Source: JBCBSZ01 sp039818945 (GTDB lineage: Bacteria > Actinomycetota > Acidimicrobiia > Acidimicrobiales > Poriferisodalaceae). Taken from it: DNA of 64,000 nucleotides. The notes under the pieces are model-generated. The model worked only from the letters and a program-made list of their open reading frames with translations. It made no database searches and was not told the DNA's origin. This document shows, one piece after another, positions 52,106 through 62,358 of this stretch (positions are counted from its first letter, which is position 1; the number at the start of each line of letters is the position of its first letter). The stretch covers positions 1 to 64,000 of the forward strand of contig JBCBSZ010000005.1 in assembly GCA_039818945.1 (NCBI GenBank), in the 5' to 3' direction. The position numbers and the translations under genes are program-made.

Positions 52106-53187
52106 TAGTTCTCGGGGCCGCTGGCCTCGATGTCACTGACCCAGTCGCCGTCGTAGGGCCAGTCGTCCTCGGCTCCCGGCACCGGGCCCTGCCAGAAGCG
52201 CGACAGCGGGCCACCGATTCGGGAGGCGAGCTCCCAGGCCTGCCGCTTGTAGGTCCAGTTGGACGGATCGAGCCGGTGGGCCTCGCGGAAGTGCGGGACC
52301 GCCGCCTCCTGACCGACCGTGCGGTGCAGGTGCTGGCCCAGCTCGAAGGCCGCAGCGGCGCGAGCCTCGTCGGTGCCACGGGGGACCGAGTTGGCGAGCA
52401 CGGTGGCCTCGTCGAGGACGAACTCGCTCTCGGCGCCGTTGGCCGCCCAGTCGCGCAGCGCCTCGCCGTACCAGGCCCGGTCGGCGACGATGCGGCCGGC
52501 CGCCGCCCCCATCTCGATGAAGCGCTCGGGGATCTCGTCGGGCAGCTCGGGCGCCGGGACGTCACGACCCTCGTCGGGCCACGCCGCCTCGGCGGGACGA
52601 ACGATGCGGAGGTCCTCGTCGATCCACACCGCCATCGGCACGTTGACGATGCCGAAGGCGGCGTCGACGGCGTGGGCCTGATCGACCACCGCGTGGTGGG
52701 TGACCTCGTCGACGGCGGCCAGGTCGGGACGGGCACCGTCGCGACCCTCCACGTCGAGGCAGACGGTCGCGATGTCGATGCCGCTCGGGGCCAGCTCACG
52801 ATGCAGTGCCTCCCACCCGGGGAGGTCGAAGCGGCAGCCTCACCACGGCGCCCAGGCCACGACGACGGTTCGTCGGCCCCGTTGCTCGGCGAGGCGCCAG
52901 ACCCCGTCGGAGAGCACCAGGGGCAGCTCGAGATCGGGGGCGTCGGCGGTGACGAGGGCCCGACCCGACGTCGTGGCCGGGCCGAGGGCGGACACGCCGC
53001 TCGCCACGTCGGTCACGAGTGGCATGCCCAGCCGGGCGCCCACGGCGGCGGCATCGATGCGATCGCCGTCCACCCCCTCGGGCAGCGGGACGCACACGTC
53101 ACCCCGGCAGGCCCCCTCTGGCTTGATCTCCCAGCCGGTCCCCGCGGCGAAGGCGGTCCGGTCGACGGTCGTCCCCTCGAACAGCAC
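52072..53187 (-). CDS. Probable selenoprotein: redoxin domain with in-frame UGA (Sec116) and C-terminal TPR-like part
   Basis: One reading frame from GTG 53187 to the stop at 52072 is broken only by TGA at 52840-52842. Residues before it read TVVVAWAPW; after it, GCRFDLPGWEALHRELAP with DIATVCLDVEG, the usual redoxin strand-helix-strand. The TGA falls where redoxins have the attacking Cys (W-C-G-C), giving W-U-G-C. A hairpin suited to a bacterial SECIS follows (see next entry). The N-terminal part carries CRGDVCVPLP, the C-terminal part TPR-like helices (AAFELGQHLHRTVGQEAAVP). 371 residues as one protein. Function: thiol-disulfide or peroxide chemistry with selenium, inferred. It implies a Sec-incorporation system elsewhere in the genome. 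Confidence 0.72.
52809..52825 (-). promoter_or_regulatory. Bacterial SECIS-like hairpin after the in-frame UGA
   Basis: In the mRNA, CCUCCC and GGGAGG form a perfect 6-bp stem with the 5-nt loop CGGGU, beginning 14 nt after the UGA. The loop therefore starts 20 nt after the UGA and has G as its second base. Published bacterial SECIS rules ask for a G in the first two loop bases and a distance of about 16-37 nt, and both are met. The GC-rich background makes chance hairpins common, so this supports but does not prove Sec insertion. Confidence 0.6.
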
Positions 53188-53292
53188 GACGGCGACCCTA
53201 CTCGTGACCCCCGTCCTCCCCGCTCTGGTCGGCCTTCCTCGATGCTCTGCGCCACGGTGTGGCGCGCCGCATCCGCTCGGCCGACGGGCCGC

Positions 53293-54357
53293 TCAGGCCC
53301 CGAACACCTCGGACAGCTCCCTCGCCGGCGGCACCTCCAGCTGGTCGTAGCGGCACGACGCCGGGTCGCGATCGGGGCGCCAGCGGAGGAACTTCGTGGC
53401 GTGCCGGAAGCGCCCGCCCTCGAGCTGGGTGTACTTGACCTCGGCGACGCGCTCGGTGGCGACCGGGATCCACGACAGGTCCTTGCCGTTGTTCCAACGG
53501 CTCGGCCCGCCAGGCATGCGGCCCGATGCGTGGGCGGCGGCGTCGGCCCAGGCCGACCACGGGTGCCCGCTGATGTCGTCGAGGACGATCGGCTCGAGCT
53601 CGTCGACCAGCTCGGCGCGGCGAGCTGCGGTGAAGCTGGACGCCACGCCGACGTTCTGGAGCTTGCCGTCGCCGTCGAACAGGCCGAGCAGCAGCGAGCC
53701 GATGCCCTTGCCGTCCTTGTGGATGCGGAAGCCGGCGACCACGACGTCGGCGGTGCGCTCCGGCTTGACCTTGATCCAGCCACGCTCGCCGGGCCGGTAG
53801 GTGCCGTCGCGGTCCTTGGCCACGACCCCGTCGAGGCCGGCTCCCTCGAATCGCTCGAACCAGTCGGCGGCGAGCTGGGCGTCGTCGGTGGCCAGCGAGA
53901 GGTGGATCGGTGCCACCGCCTCTGCCAGCGCCGTCTCCAGCAGCGTCCGTCGCTCGTGGAGAGGGCGCTCCGTCAGATCGGCGTCGTCCAGCGCGAGGAG
54001 GTCGAAGACGACGACCTCGGACGGTGTCGTCTCGGCCAACATGCGGACCCGGCTCTCGGCCGGGTGGATCCGCTGGGACAGCGCATCGAAGTCGAGGCCG
54101 CTCGGGCCGGGCACGACCAGCTCGGTGTCGACGACACATCGCGCCGGGAGCGCGGCCCGCAGCGGATCGGGCAGCTCGGGGAAGTACCGGTTGAACGGCT
54201 TGCGGTTGCGGGACTGGAGCGTGACCTCGTCGCCGTCGCGGAACACGATGCAGCGGAAGCCGTCCCACTTCGGCTCGAAGAGCATGGGGCCCTCGGGCAG
54301 CTTCGTGGCCTTCTTGGCGAGCATCGGCTCGAGCGGCGGCTCCAGCGGCAGGCTCAA
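53293..54357 (-). CDS. ATP-dependent DNA ligase (LigC-like)
   Basis: A 354-residue ligase with the adenylation core only, lacking the polymerase and nuclease domains of LigD. The nucleophile lysine is in FEPKWDGFRC (K30 in the motif KxDG), with later motifs TELVVPG, VVVFDLLAL, GLDGVVAKDRDG and WIKVKPE; the OB domain ends RYDQLEVPPARELSEVFGA. LigC enzymes act in base excision or end repair in Actinobacteria. The TTG at 54357 overlaps the MarR stop (TTGA) and opens LSLPLEPPLEPMLAK, the usual beginning; an ATG at 54324 is also in frame. Confidence 0.88.
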   Translation of the reverse strand: MSLPLEPPLEPMLAKKATKLPEGPMLFEPKWDGFRCIVFRDGDEVTLQSRNRKPFNRYFPELPDPLRAALPARCVVDTELVVPGPSGLDFDALSQRIHPAESRVRMLAETTPSEVVVFDLLALDDADLTERPLHERRTLLETALAEAVAPIHLSLATDDAQLAADWFERFEGAGLDGVVAKDRDGTYRPGERGWIKVKPERTADVVVAGFRIHKDGKGIGSLLLGLFDGDGKLQNVGVASSFTAARRAELVDELEPIVLDDISGHPWSAWADAAAHASGRMPGGPSRWNNGKDLSWIPVATERVAEVKYTQLEGGRFRHATKFLRWRPDRDPASCRYDQLEVPPARELSEVFGA

Positions 54358-54824
54358 CCGTCGCTCCGGAGCTTCGCGGCGACCCGCTCCATGACCTCGC
54401 CGAGCTGGGCGAACTCGGCTGGGCTCATCGCATCGAGCAGGTGGGTCCGCACGCCGGTGACGTGGACGGGTGCCGCCTCCTGCAGCAGCGCCGCCCCGGC
54501 GTCGGTCAGCACGGCGAAGGTCCCTCGCTTGTCCTCCGGGCATTGCTCGCGGCGCACCAGGCCCGACCGGACCAGCCGATCGATGCGATACGTCAGCCGG
54601 CTCCGGGAGTGGAGGAGCTGCTCGGCGAGCTCGCTCATCCGCAGCCGGCCGTCGTCGGACTCGGACAGGAAGACGAGCACCTCGTAGTCGTCGAGGCCGA
54701 GGCCGTGGGCGTCGCGCAGCTCGCGATCGAGCCGGTCGGTGAGCCGTTGCTGGGCCTCGAGGAAGCTGCGCCAGGCCCACTGCTCGTCCCGGTCGAGCCA
54801 TTTCGTCGTCGTCACGGCCTCCAC
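54354..54824 (-). CDS. MarR-family transcriptional regulator
   Basis: A 156-residue winged-helix regulator: RMSELAEQLLHSRSRLTYRI (helix-turn-helix, about 62-81), then SGLVRREQCPEDKRGTFAVL (wing) and a helical tail. It is coupled to the ligase gene by a TTGA overlap and divergent from yceI across a gap with an inverted repeat. The GTG at 54824 gives an almost leaderless mRNA; a GTG at 54812 is an alternative. Confidence 0.85.
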   Translation of the reverse strand: MEAVTTTKWLDRDEQWAWRSFLEAQQRLTDRLDRELRDAHGLGLDDYEVLVFLSESDDGRLRMSELAEQLLHSRSRLTYRIDRLVRSGLVRREQCPEDKRGTFAVLTDAGAALLQEAAPVHVTGVRTHLLDAMSPAEFAQLGEVMERVAAKLRSDG

Positions 54825-54837
54825 TGTAGATCATTCA

Positions 54838-54877
54838 GAGTTGAACTAGTGGTTTCCATCGCATATGGTTCAAACTC
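54838..54877. promoter_or_regulatory. Candidate MarR operator in the marR/yceI divergent gap
   Basis: GAGTTGAAC at 54838-54846 and GTTCAAACTC at 54868-54877 are inverted copies with one extra base in the second. The site lies in the 84-bp gap between divergent starts at 54824 and 54909, the AT-richest stretch nearby. It is a likely binding site of the adjacent MarR protein. Confidence 0.5.
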
Positions 54878-54908
54878 GAAGTACCCCCCGAGATGAACGG
54901 AGCCCCCG

Positions 54909-55460
54909 ATGACCACCACCACCCTCCCCATCGCCACCGGCACCTGGACCATCGATCCGGCCCACTCGTCGGTCGAGTTCGTCGTCCGGCACATGGGCCT
55001 GTCGAAGGTCCGAGGGCGCTTCGGCGCCTTCGTCGCCACCCTGCAGGTCGACGAGGATCTCACCCGCTCCGCGCTCAGCGCCGAGGTCGATCTCGCCTCG
55101 GTGTCGACCGGCAACGACGACCGCGACCAGCACCTGCGCAGCACCGACTTCTTCGGCACCGACGCCAACCCCAAGATGTCGTTCACCTCGACGCGCATCG
55201 AGGGCGACGGTGAGGAGTACGTGGCGGTCGGCGACCTGACGATCAACGGCGTGACCCGTGAGGTGGCGCTCGACGTCGAGTTCAACGGGACCGAGACCTT
55301 CCCGTTCGACCAGAGCGTGCACGCCGGCTTCTCCGCGACCGGTGCGATCTCGCGACGGGACTTCGGTGTGGAGTTCGAGGTGCCGCTCGGAGCTGACAAG
55401 GTGATGATCGGCGACAAGATCTCGATCGAGCTCGAGGCCCAGTTCGCACCGGCGAGCTGA
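54909..55460 (+). CDS. YceI family protein
   Basis: A 183-residue lipocalin-like YceI protein: TWTIDPAHSSVEFVVRHMGL at the start, KVRGRFGAFVATLQVD, the segment RDQHLRSTDFFGTDANPKMS and the end ISRRDFGVEFE. YceI proteins bind polyisoprenoid or other lipids in a beta-barrel. This copy lacks a signal peptide, so it is probably cytoplasmic, as in many Actinobacteria. It is probably regulated by the divergent MarR and is followed by a VOC gene on the same strand. Confidence 0.92.
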   Translation: MTTTTLPIATGTWTIDPAHSSVEFVVRHMGLSKVRGRFGAFVATLQVDEDLTRSALSAEVDLASVSTGNDDRDQHLRSTDFFGTDANPKMSFTSTRIEGDGEEYVAVGDLTINGVTREVALDVEFNGTETFPFDQSVHAGFSATGAISRRDFGVEFEVPLGADKVMIGDKISIELEAQFAPAS

Positions 55461-55486
55461 GCGATCCGTCCCCGAGAGGAGTCGAC

Positions 55487-55981
55487 ATGGCCACCACCGA
55501 TCGCACGCAGGAGTGGGACGATCTCCGCGACCGCTACCTCGAACCGCGCGAGCGGCGGCCGGAGAGCACCGGGCAGGGCATCCACCACGCGGCGTTGCTC
55601 AGCAGCGACGTCGAGCGGACGATCCGCTTCTACCGCGACGTCATGGGCATGCCGCTGATCGAGCTGTTCGAGAACCGGGACTACGAGGGGTCGACCCACT
55701 TCTTCTTCGACGTCGGCAACGGCAACGCGGTCGCCTACTTCGACTTCCCCGGCCTCGACCTCGGCGACTACGCGGAGGTCCTGGGTGGCCTCCACCACGT
55801 CGCGATCTCGGTGAGCCCGGAGGACTACGACGCCATCCGGGCCCGGCTCGTCGAGCACGGCATCGTCGAGGTCGGGCCCGAGGACGTCTCGGACTCGACG
55901 TACTTCAGCGGTCCGGACGGCGAGCGGCTCGAGATCATCCGCAACCCGCTCCAGGAGATGTACGGCATCGCCCTGGGCTGA
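55487..55981 (+). CDS. VOC/glyoxalase-like dioxygenase-type protein
   Basis: A 164-residue VOC protein: GQGIHHAALLSSDVERTIRF with metal His, YRDVMGMPLIELFENRDYEG, GGLHHVAISVSPEDYDAI (second His) and FSGPDGERLEIIRNP (Glu). This complete metal-ligand set suggests an active enzyme, glyoxalase I- or extradiol-dioxygenase-like, with unknown substrate. It starts with ATG 26 bp after yceI and is probably cotranscribed. Confidence 0.8.
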   Translation: MATTDRTQEWDDLRDRYLEPRERRPESTGQGIHHAALLSSDVERTIRFYRDVMGMPLIELFENRDYEGSTHFFFDVGNGNAVAYFDFPGLDLGDYAEVLGGLHHVAISVSPEDYDAIRARLVEHGIVEVGPEDVSDSTYFSGPDGERLEIIRNPLQEMYGIALG

Positions 55982-56022
55982 TCGGCTCCCCACCGGCTTG
56001 ATCTCCTCGGCGAGGTGCCGAT

Positions 56023-56178
56023 GTGATCGCCATGTGGTGGATGCGGGCAGATGCGTGGTCGCCGACCGACCGTCCGGCGCCGATCCGACGGCGGGTCGCA
56101 CAGATCGCCATCGGCGTGACGCTCGGCCCCTTCGCCATCGTGTTCGCCACGTGGTCCAACGGTGAGTGGATGCTCTGA
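56023..56178 (+). CDS. 51-residue single-helix membrane protein
   Basis: GTG at 56023 follows GAGG at 7-nt spacing and reads VIAMWWMRADAWSPTDRP, an Arg-rich turn, then one membrane helix (about 28-44, QIAIGVTLGPFAIVFATW) and a stop at 56178. Composition, ribosome site and a helix of proper length support a real small protein. No family is known to me. Its last 14 codons and stop are repeated in the 49-bp tandem duplication that follows. Confidence 0.6.
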   Translation: MIAMWWMRADAWSPTDRPAPIRRRVAQIAIGVTLGPFAIVFATWSNGEWML

Positions 56179-56232
56179 GCTGACCATCGTGTTCGCCACG
56201 TGGTCCAACGGTGAGTGGATGCTCTGAGCTGA
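56135..56232. repeat. Perfect 49-bp tandem duplication
   Basis: The unit starting CCATCGTGTTCGCCACGTGG and ending GCTCTGAGCTGA occurs at 56135-56183 and again at 56184-56232 without visible difference. The first copy contains the 3' end of the small membrane protein gene and its stop, so the second is non-coding in that frame. A perfect pair suggests a recent event. Confidence 0.97.
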
Positions 56233-56245
56233 CGACACCACGCGA

Positions 56246-56274
56246 AACGGCCGGGACCCTGGGTCCCGGCCGTT
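56246..56274. terminator. Strong bidirectional terminator hairpin
   Basis: Arms AACGGCCGGGACCC (56246-56259) and GGGTCCCGGCCGTT (56261-56274) are perfectly complementary over 14 bp around one central T; the real loop is a few bases. It lies between convergent genes ending at 56178 and 56310, with short A and T runs at the stem base, so it can serve both directions. Confidence 0.85.
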
Positions 56275-56309
56275 CGTCGTGTTCGGCTCGGCGGCTCCGG
56301 CCGCCGAGG

Positions 56310-57179
56310 TCAGTCGTCGAGCTCGGCCCGGACGGTCGCCGGCTCGCCGAAGCCGACCCGCTCGACCAGGAGCAGCGCGGCGCCGGCGCCGGCCAGCAGC
56401 AGGCCGATCCGGATGATCCCGTCGTTGGGGCCGGTCCGCGGCAGCTCGCCGCCACCGGTGCCCGGCGGCGCGGTCGTCGTCGTCTCCTGCGGCTCGGTGG
56501 CGATCGTCGTCGGTTCCGTCGTGGTCGTCGTCGTGGTCGTGGTGGTCGTGGCCTCGGTCGTCGTGGTCGTGGCCTCGGTGGTGGTCGTCGAGGGATCGAT
56601 CGGCGGCGGGGGCTCGGTCAGCGTCGGCGGCACCGTCGTCGTGGTGGTCGTCGGCTCGCTCGTCGTCGTGGTGGTGCTGACCTCACCGCCGCAGCTGACC
56701 TGGGCGGTGCCCTGGATCGAGTTGGTCAGGTCGCCCTGGATGCCGTTCACGTACCAGCCGTGGCTCATGCGGACCCGCACGATGTCGGCCGGCGCGATCA
56801 GCGAGAAGGAGAAGGGTCCGTCCTCGGTGAGCTCGATGGGCAGGTCGGGCGTCGGGGTCGTGGCGATGATGCCGCCGCCGGAGAGGGCGAAGCGGATGGT
56901 GATCGTCTCGTTGATCTGCGGCTCGTTGGCGTCGCGGGCGGTGAGGTGGCCCGGGTCGGCGGTCGTGATCGAGGCGCTGATGACCGAGCCGGCGGGCCAG
57001 TCGACCGGGATCCAGTCGGTCTGCGAGTCGCCGTTGCCCGGCGTGAAGAGCGTCCCGGAGGTGATGGTCACCGCCTCGGGGTCGCAGGCGACGTCCTGGG
57101 CTCCGGCGGGCGCTCCCGTGGCGACGAGCAGCGGACCGCTCACCAGGAGTGCGGCCCCGATTCGACGTGCCAGTTTCAT
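56310..57179 (-). CDS. Secreted Thr-rich surface protein with LPxTG-like anchor
   Basis: A 289-residue protein with a signal peptide (about 1-27, ending APAGAQ), a folded beta domain (about 28-165, with C32 and C163 as a likely disulfide pair), a long Thr-rich linker (TTTTTEATTTTT type, about 168-235), the sortase-like motif LPRTG followed by a membrane helix (RIGLLLAGAGAALLLVERV) and a short tail. This is the classical layout of sortase-anchored proteins. The ATG at 57179 follows AAGGGG. Ligand or function unknown. Confidence 0.8.
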   Translation of the reverse strand: MKLARRIGAALLVSGPLLVATGAPAGAQDVACDPEAVTITSGTLFTPGNGDSQTDWIPVDWPAGSVISASITTADPGHLTARDANEPQINETITIRFALSGGGIIATTPTPDLPIELTEDGPFSFSLIAPADIVRVRMSHGWYVNGIQGDLTNSIQGTAQVSCGGEVSTTTTTSEPTTTTTTVPPTLTEPPPPIDPSTTTTEATTTTTEATTTTTTTTTTTEPTTIATEPQETTTTAPPGTGGGELPRTGPNDGIIRIGLLLAGAGAALLLVERVGFGEPATVRAELDD

Positions 57180-57374
57180 GGTTCCCCTTCGCGGAGCTGT
57201 CTCGGCCCGCACCGTGTCGACCGCAACCGTACGCGTGCAAGCTCGCGCACTTCGCGCATGTCACACAACAGAAGAGCGTGTCGCAGAGTCCAGGTCAAGC
57301 ATCCTCGTCGCGCCGGCCGTGTCGGGACCTTCGGCCGTCGGGCGTGACGATGACGCCCCGCTACGATCGCCCGC

Positions 57375-58927
<1,553 letters not shown>

Positions 58928-58931
<4 letters not shown>

Positions 58932-59140
58932 CCACGTCGGTGAGCGATCCGAGCGGCCAGCTGACCGCTGACGAGCTCGCCGCCGTGGTGGCCGCGATCG
59001 AGGTGGCCTGGCCGAAGCCGTCGGCGGCGCCTCCGCCGCCGTCGCGACCGCCGGCCTGGAGGTTCTCCGGACGGCGATGGCGGGTGGCACCCCGCTCGTG
59101 GCCCATCTCCACCTTCCCGGTGCGGGACCGGCCGGTGTGA
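58928..59140 (+). CDS. Acyl-CoA carboxylase epsilon-like subunit
   Basis: A 70-residue protein of the AccE type: LTADELAAVVAAIEVAWPKP as the helix and WRFSGRRWRVAPRSWP at the C-terminal third. Epsilon subunits stabilise actinobacterial acyl-CoA carboxylases. GTG at 58928 overlaps the stop of the beta-subunit gene. Confidence 0.85.
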
Positions 59141-59247
59141 TGCGCTGATCACGAGCGGGGACCCCCTCGCGAGGCCTGTCCTCAAGCGAGCGGGTGTCCC
59201 GGTCGACAGAACTCGCGGGCTCGAAACGTGAAAGTAGGGAGCGCCGC

Positions 59248-62200
59248 GTGAAGCGCAGATTGACCATCCGGACCCGACTGGTCCTGCTGATGATGCTGCC
59301 GTTGCTCGCGCTGCTCGCCCTCGCCGCCTTCGCGGTGAGCTCGGCGAACGACCGCAGCGCACGAGCCGACGAGGCGGTCAGCCTCGCCGAGAACCCCGGC
59401 GGACCGGGCGACGTCGTGCGCGCCCTGCAGGCCGAGCGCGCCGTCACCGAGCGGCTCTTCGCCGGGCTCGCCACCAACGAGCAGGTGGCGGAGGTCCACG
59501 CCGCGACCGATGCCGCGCTGGCGACCGGCCTTGCCGACCTCCAGGCGGCCTCCGAGGACGACCAGGCCGCCTACGCGGGGGCGCTGACCAGCTACTCGAT
59601 CCTCCCCGAGATCCGGGAGGGCGTCCTGGCCGGCACCGCCACCGCCGACGAGGCGTGGGAGTTCTACGGCACCGGCATCCGCCTGGTGTTCGACGCGAAC
59701 GCCCAGACGCGCACCGACGTGGAGCTGGCCGACATCCGTACCGGGCTCGACCTGCTGTCCGGGCTCGAGCGGGCCAACGAGGGCGACTCGGCGCTCAAGG
59801 ACCGGCTCGGGCCGGTCATCGAGCTCGGCGTCGGCCCCACCGCCGCGCAGGCGGCCGCGCTGCAGTCGTCCTCGACCGAGCGCCGGGTCGCGCTCGACCA
59901 GGTCTCGTCGTTCGATCCGTCGATCGGGGCGACGGTCGCCGCCGACCCGTCGGTCCTCGCCATCGACGGGTTCCTCGCGGACGTGCTCGCCACGCCGGAG
60001 GGCGCCCCGATCGAGGTCGACACCGATGCCTGGCAGGCCGCCGTGCGCGGGTCGCAGGCCGCGATCCTCAGCCAGTCCGACGCGGTCGTGGCCGAGATCG
60101 GCCGCGCCGGCGACGACGTCGTCGACGAGGCACGCACCCAGCAGCTGATCGCCATCGCTGCGGCGATCGTCACCGTGGTCGTGGCGGTCTTCCTCGTCGT
60201 GATCGGCTCACGGTCGATCGCCCGGCCGCTGCGGCGCCTCACCCTCGAGGCGCGCGAGATCTCCCGCGAGCGCCTGCCCGCCGCCGTCGAGCAGGTGCGG
60301 TCGGTGCCGAGCGGCACCGACATCGAGCTCCCCGAGCTCCCGCCGCTCTCCGGGACCAAGGCCGACGAGATCGGCCAGGTCGGCGAGGCGATCGACCGGC
60401 TCCAGTACAAGGCGCTCGATCTCGCCGTCGAGCAGGCCGTCCTGCGCCACAACGTGTCGGACAGCCTCCTCAACCTGGCCCGCCGGACCCAGAGCCTCGC
60501 CGGTCGCCAGCTCGACGAGCTCACCGAGCTCGAGGAGCAGGAGACCGACCCGGACTCCCTCGAGCGGCTCTTCCGCCTCGATCACCTCACCACCCGGATC
60601 CGCCGGCACGCCGAGTCGCTGATCGTCCTGGCCGGGAACGAGGGACCGCGCTCCCGCGGTGACGCCGCCTCGATCGGCGACGTGCTCCGAGCCGCCCTGG
60701 GCGAGGTCGAGGACTACCAGCGGGTCGAGTTCGGCCCGGTCGACGAGGCGATCGTCCACGGCCACGCCATCGCCGACCTCGCCCACCTGCTCGCCGAGCT
60801 GCTCGAGAACGGTCTGCAGTTCTCCCCGCCCGACCAGCCGGTCGGCATCGTGGGGCGACTGGGCGACGACGTCTACCGCATCGCCATCGTCGACTGCGGC
60901 GTCGGTCTGACCGACGAGGAGCTCGACGAGGCCAACGCCCGCCTCCGCGGCGAGGAGCTGCCGACGGTCGCGCCGTCCCGATACCTCGGTCTCTACGTGG
61001 CCGCACGGCTCGCCGGCCGGTTGGGTGCCAGCGCCCAGCTGTCCCGGGCCACGACCGGCGGCGTCCTCGCCGACGTGCTGGTTCCTCGCACGTTGGTGCT
61101 GGCCGGCGCCGAGGCCAACCTGGTCGAGCCGAGGATGCCGCCACCGAGCCCGGTCGCCGACTCCTACGGTGCCGAGGTGGTCGACAGCCCGGCGCCCGCG
61201 TCGGCCGAGGTCATGAACGTGCCCGGCGTGCCGCCCTCCTTGCCGTACGACCCGGCCGCCGTCATCGGCGACGACGAGCCGCTCGACGTCCTGCCCGGAT
61301 CCGCGCCGGTCCGATCGCTGGCACCGGTGCCGGAACCGCTGGCCGACGAGGCCCCGGAGGCCACGACCTCCGAGGCGCCGGCCGAGGACGCCGCTCCCAC
61401 CGCTCCGGAGGAGACGGCCCCGGGTGGCCTGCCGCAACGGCGCCGCGTGGCCCCGCCCGCCTCGACGCCGCCGCCGGACATCCCGGCGTCGGTGGAGCGC
61501 TTCGCCGCCTCGACCGACGACGGGTCCGAGCCGGTCCCGGCGCCGTCGGCAGCAGGATCCGATCCCGTGATCGACGCGATGGCGGACGCCGTCGCCGACG
61601 CCGAGGCGGCGATCGAGGTCAGCGCACCCTCCGACGCCTCCGTCCCGGACGAGCCGACTGCGGCGCCGGAGGCACCGGCGCCGGTCTGGATGGACGGGCT
61701 CGCTGCGCCGGCTCCTCCGATCGACGGCGACGGCACCGACGCGGCCGAGATCCTCACCGGCGACGAGACCGTCGCCCCGAACGGGACCGGCGAGTCGATG
61801 TCGTCGAACGGTGTGGTCGATGTGCCCGCCGAGCCCGCTGCGGCGAACGGTGCGCCCGTCGAGCCCGCGGAACCCGCTGCGTCGAACGGTGCGCCCGCCG
61901 AGCCCGCAGAACCGGCTGCGTCGAACGGTGTGGTCGATGTGCCCGCCGAGCCCGTCGAGCCGGCTGCGTCGAACGGTGCGCCCGTCGAGCCCGCGGAACC
62001 CGCTGCGTCGAACGGGGCCGACGAATCGGTGCCGTCGAACGGCGACGCAGCGACGAACGGCCGGCCCGATCCCACACCCGCGCCGTCCGAACCGGCGGTG
62101 CCGGAGCCCTCGCCCGCGGCGGCGACCCCACCGGCGGCACCGGCCGCTGCGTCCGGCGCCGCTCCCCTCACCCGACGGGTCCGGGGCGCACAGCTCCCCG

Positions 62201-62358
62201 AAACCGGAGGCCGGTTCTCCGAGGTGAGCGGCGGCACCGAGAGCCTGACCGAGCGAGACGCCGACTCGGTCCGCGACATGCTCTCCCGATTCCAGAGTGG
62301 CGTCCGGCGAGGCCGAGAGGTCGCAGCGCCGATCGACGAGGAGACCTCCGATGAGTGA
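59248..62358 (+). CDS. Conservon sensor kinase (CvnA-like) with nitrate-sensor-like outer domain
   Basis: A 1036-residue kinase. Two membrane helices (about 10-30 and 293-313) bracket an outer domain resembling the NIT nitrate/nitrite-sensing fold. Then come a HAMP-like linker and a histidine-kinase-like core: QAVLRHNVSDSLLNLARRTQ, LAELLENGLQFSP (N box) and IVDCGVGLTDEEL (G1). The canonical phosphoacceptor H-E/D pair is not obvious, as usual for CvnA. The last 400 residues are low complexity, with PAEPAASNG-type repeats (about 850-930) and a conserved tip PETGGRFSEVSGG. The GTG at 59248 follows GGGAG. First gene of the conservon. Confidence 0.88.
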   Translation: MKRRLTIRTRLVLLMMLPLLALLALAAFAVSSANDRSARADEAVSLAENPGGPGDVVRALQAERAVTERLFAGLATNEQVAEVHAATDAALATGLADLQAASEDDQAAYAGALTSYSILPEIREGVLAGTATADEAWEFYGTGIRLVFDANAQTRTDVELADIRTGLDLLSGLERANEGDSALKDRLGPVIELGVGPTAAQAAALQSSSTERRVALDQVSSFDPSIGATVAADPSVLAIDGFLADVLATPEGAPIEVDTDAWQAAVRGSQAAILSQSDAVVAEIGRAGDDVVDEARTQQLIAIAAAIVTVVVAVFLVVIGSRSIARPLRRLTLEAREISRERLPAAVEQVRSVPSGTDIELPELPPLSGTKADEIGQVGEAIDRLQYKALDLAVEQAVLRHNVSDSLLNLARRTQSLAGRQLDELTELEEQETDPDSLERLFRLDHLTTRIRRHAESLIVLAGNEGPRSRGDAASIGDVLRAALGEVEDYQRVEFGPVDEAIVHGHAIADLAHLLAELLENGLQFSPPDQPVGIVGRLGDDVYRIAIVDCGVGLTDEELDEANARLRGEELPTVAPSRYLGLYVAARLAGRLGASAQLSRATTGGVLADVLVPRTLVLAGAEANLVEPRMPPPSPVADSYGAEVVDSPAPASAEVMNVPGVPPSLPYDPAAVIGDDEPLDVLPGSAPVRSLAPVPEPLADEAPEATTSEAPAEDAAPTAPEETAPGGLPQRRRVAPPASTPPPDIPASVERFAASTDDGSEPVPAPSAAGSDPVIDAMADAVADAEAAIEVSAPSDASVPDEPTAAPEAPAPVWMDGLAAPAPPIDGDGTDAAEILTGDETVAPNGTGESMSSNGVVDVPAEPAAANGAPVEPAEPAASNGAPAEPAEPAASNGVVDVPAEPVEPAASNGAPVEPAEPAASNGADESVPSNGDAATNGRPDPTPAPSEPAVPEPSPAAATPPAAPAAASGAAPLTRRVRGAQLPETGGRFSEVSGGTESLTERDADSVRDMLSRFQSGVRRGREVAAPIDEETSDE

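Noticed and set aside
52840..52842. Plain nonsense mutation or two separate genes
   Set aside because: Position exactly at the redox residue, intact frame on both sides and a hairpin at the right distance favour Sec; kept as the weaker alternative.
51184..54687. 1167-codon open frame across exonuclease, selenoprotein and ligase genes
   Set aside because: Overlaps four supported genes; low-complexity Arg/Gly/Val translation typical of high-GC shadows.
56520..56680. Repeat array at GTCGTCGTGG-rich sequence
   Set aside because: It encodes the Thr-rich linker of the LPxTG-like protein; low complexity of coding origin.
61801..62040. CRISPR-like or satellite repeat array
   Set aside because: Repeats are codon-aligned PAEPAASNG-type protein repeats inside the kinase gene, without spacers.
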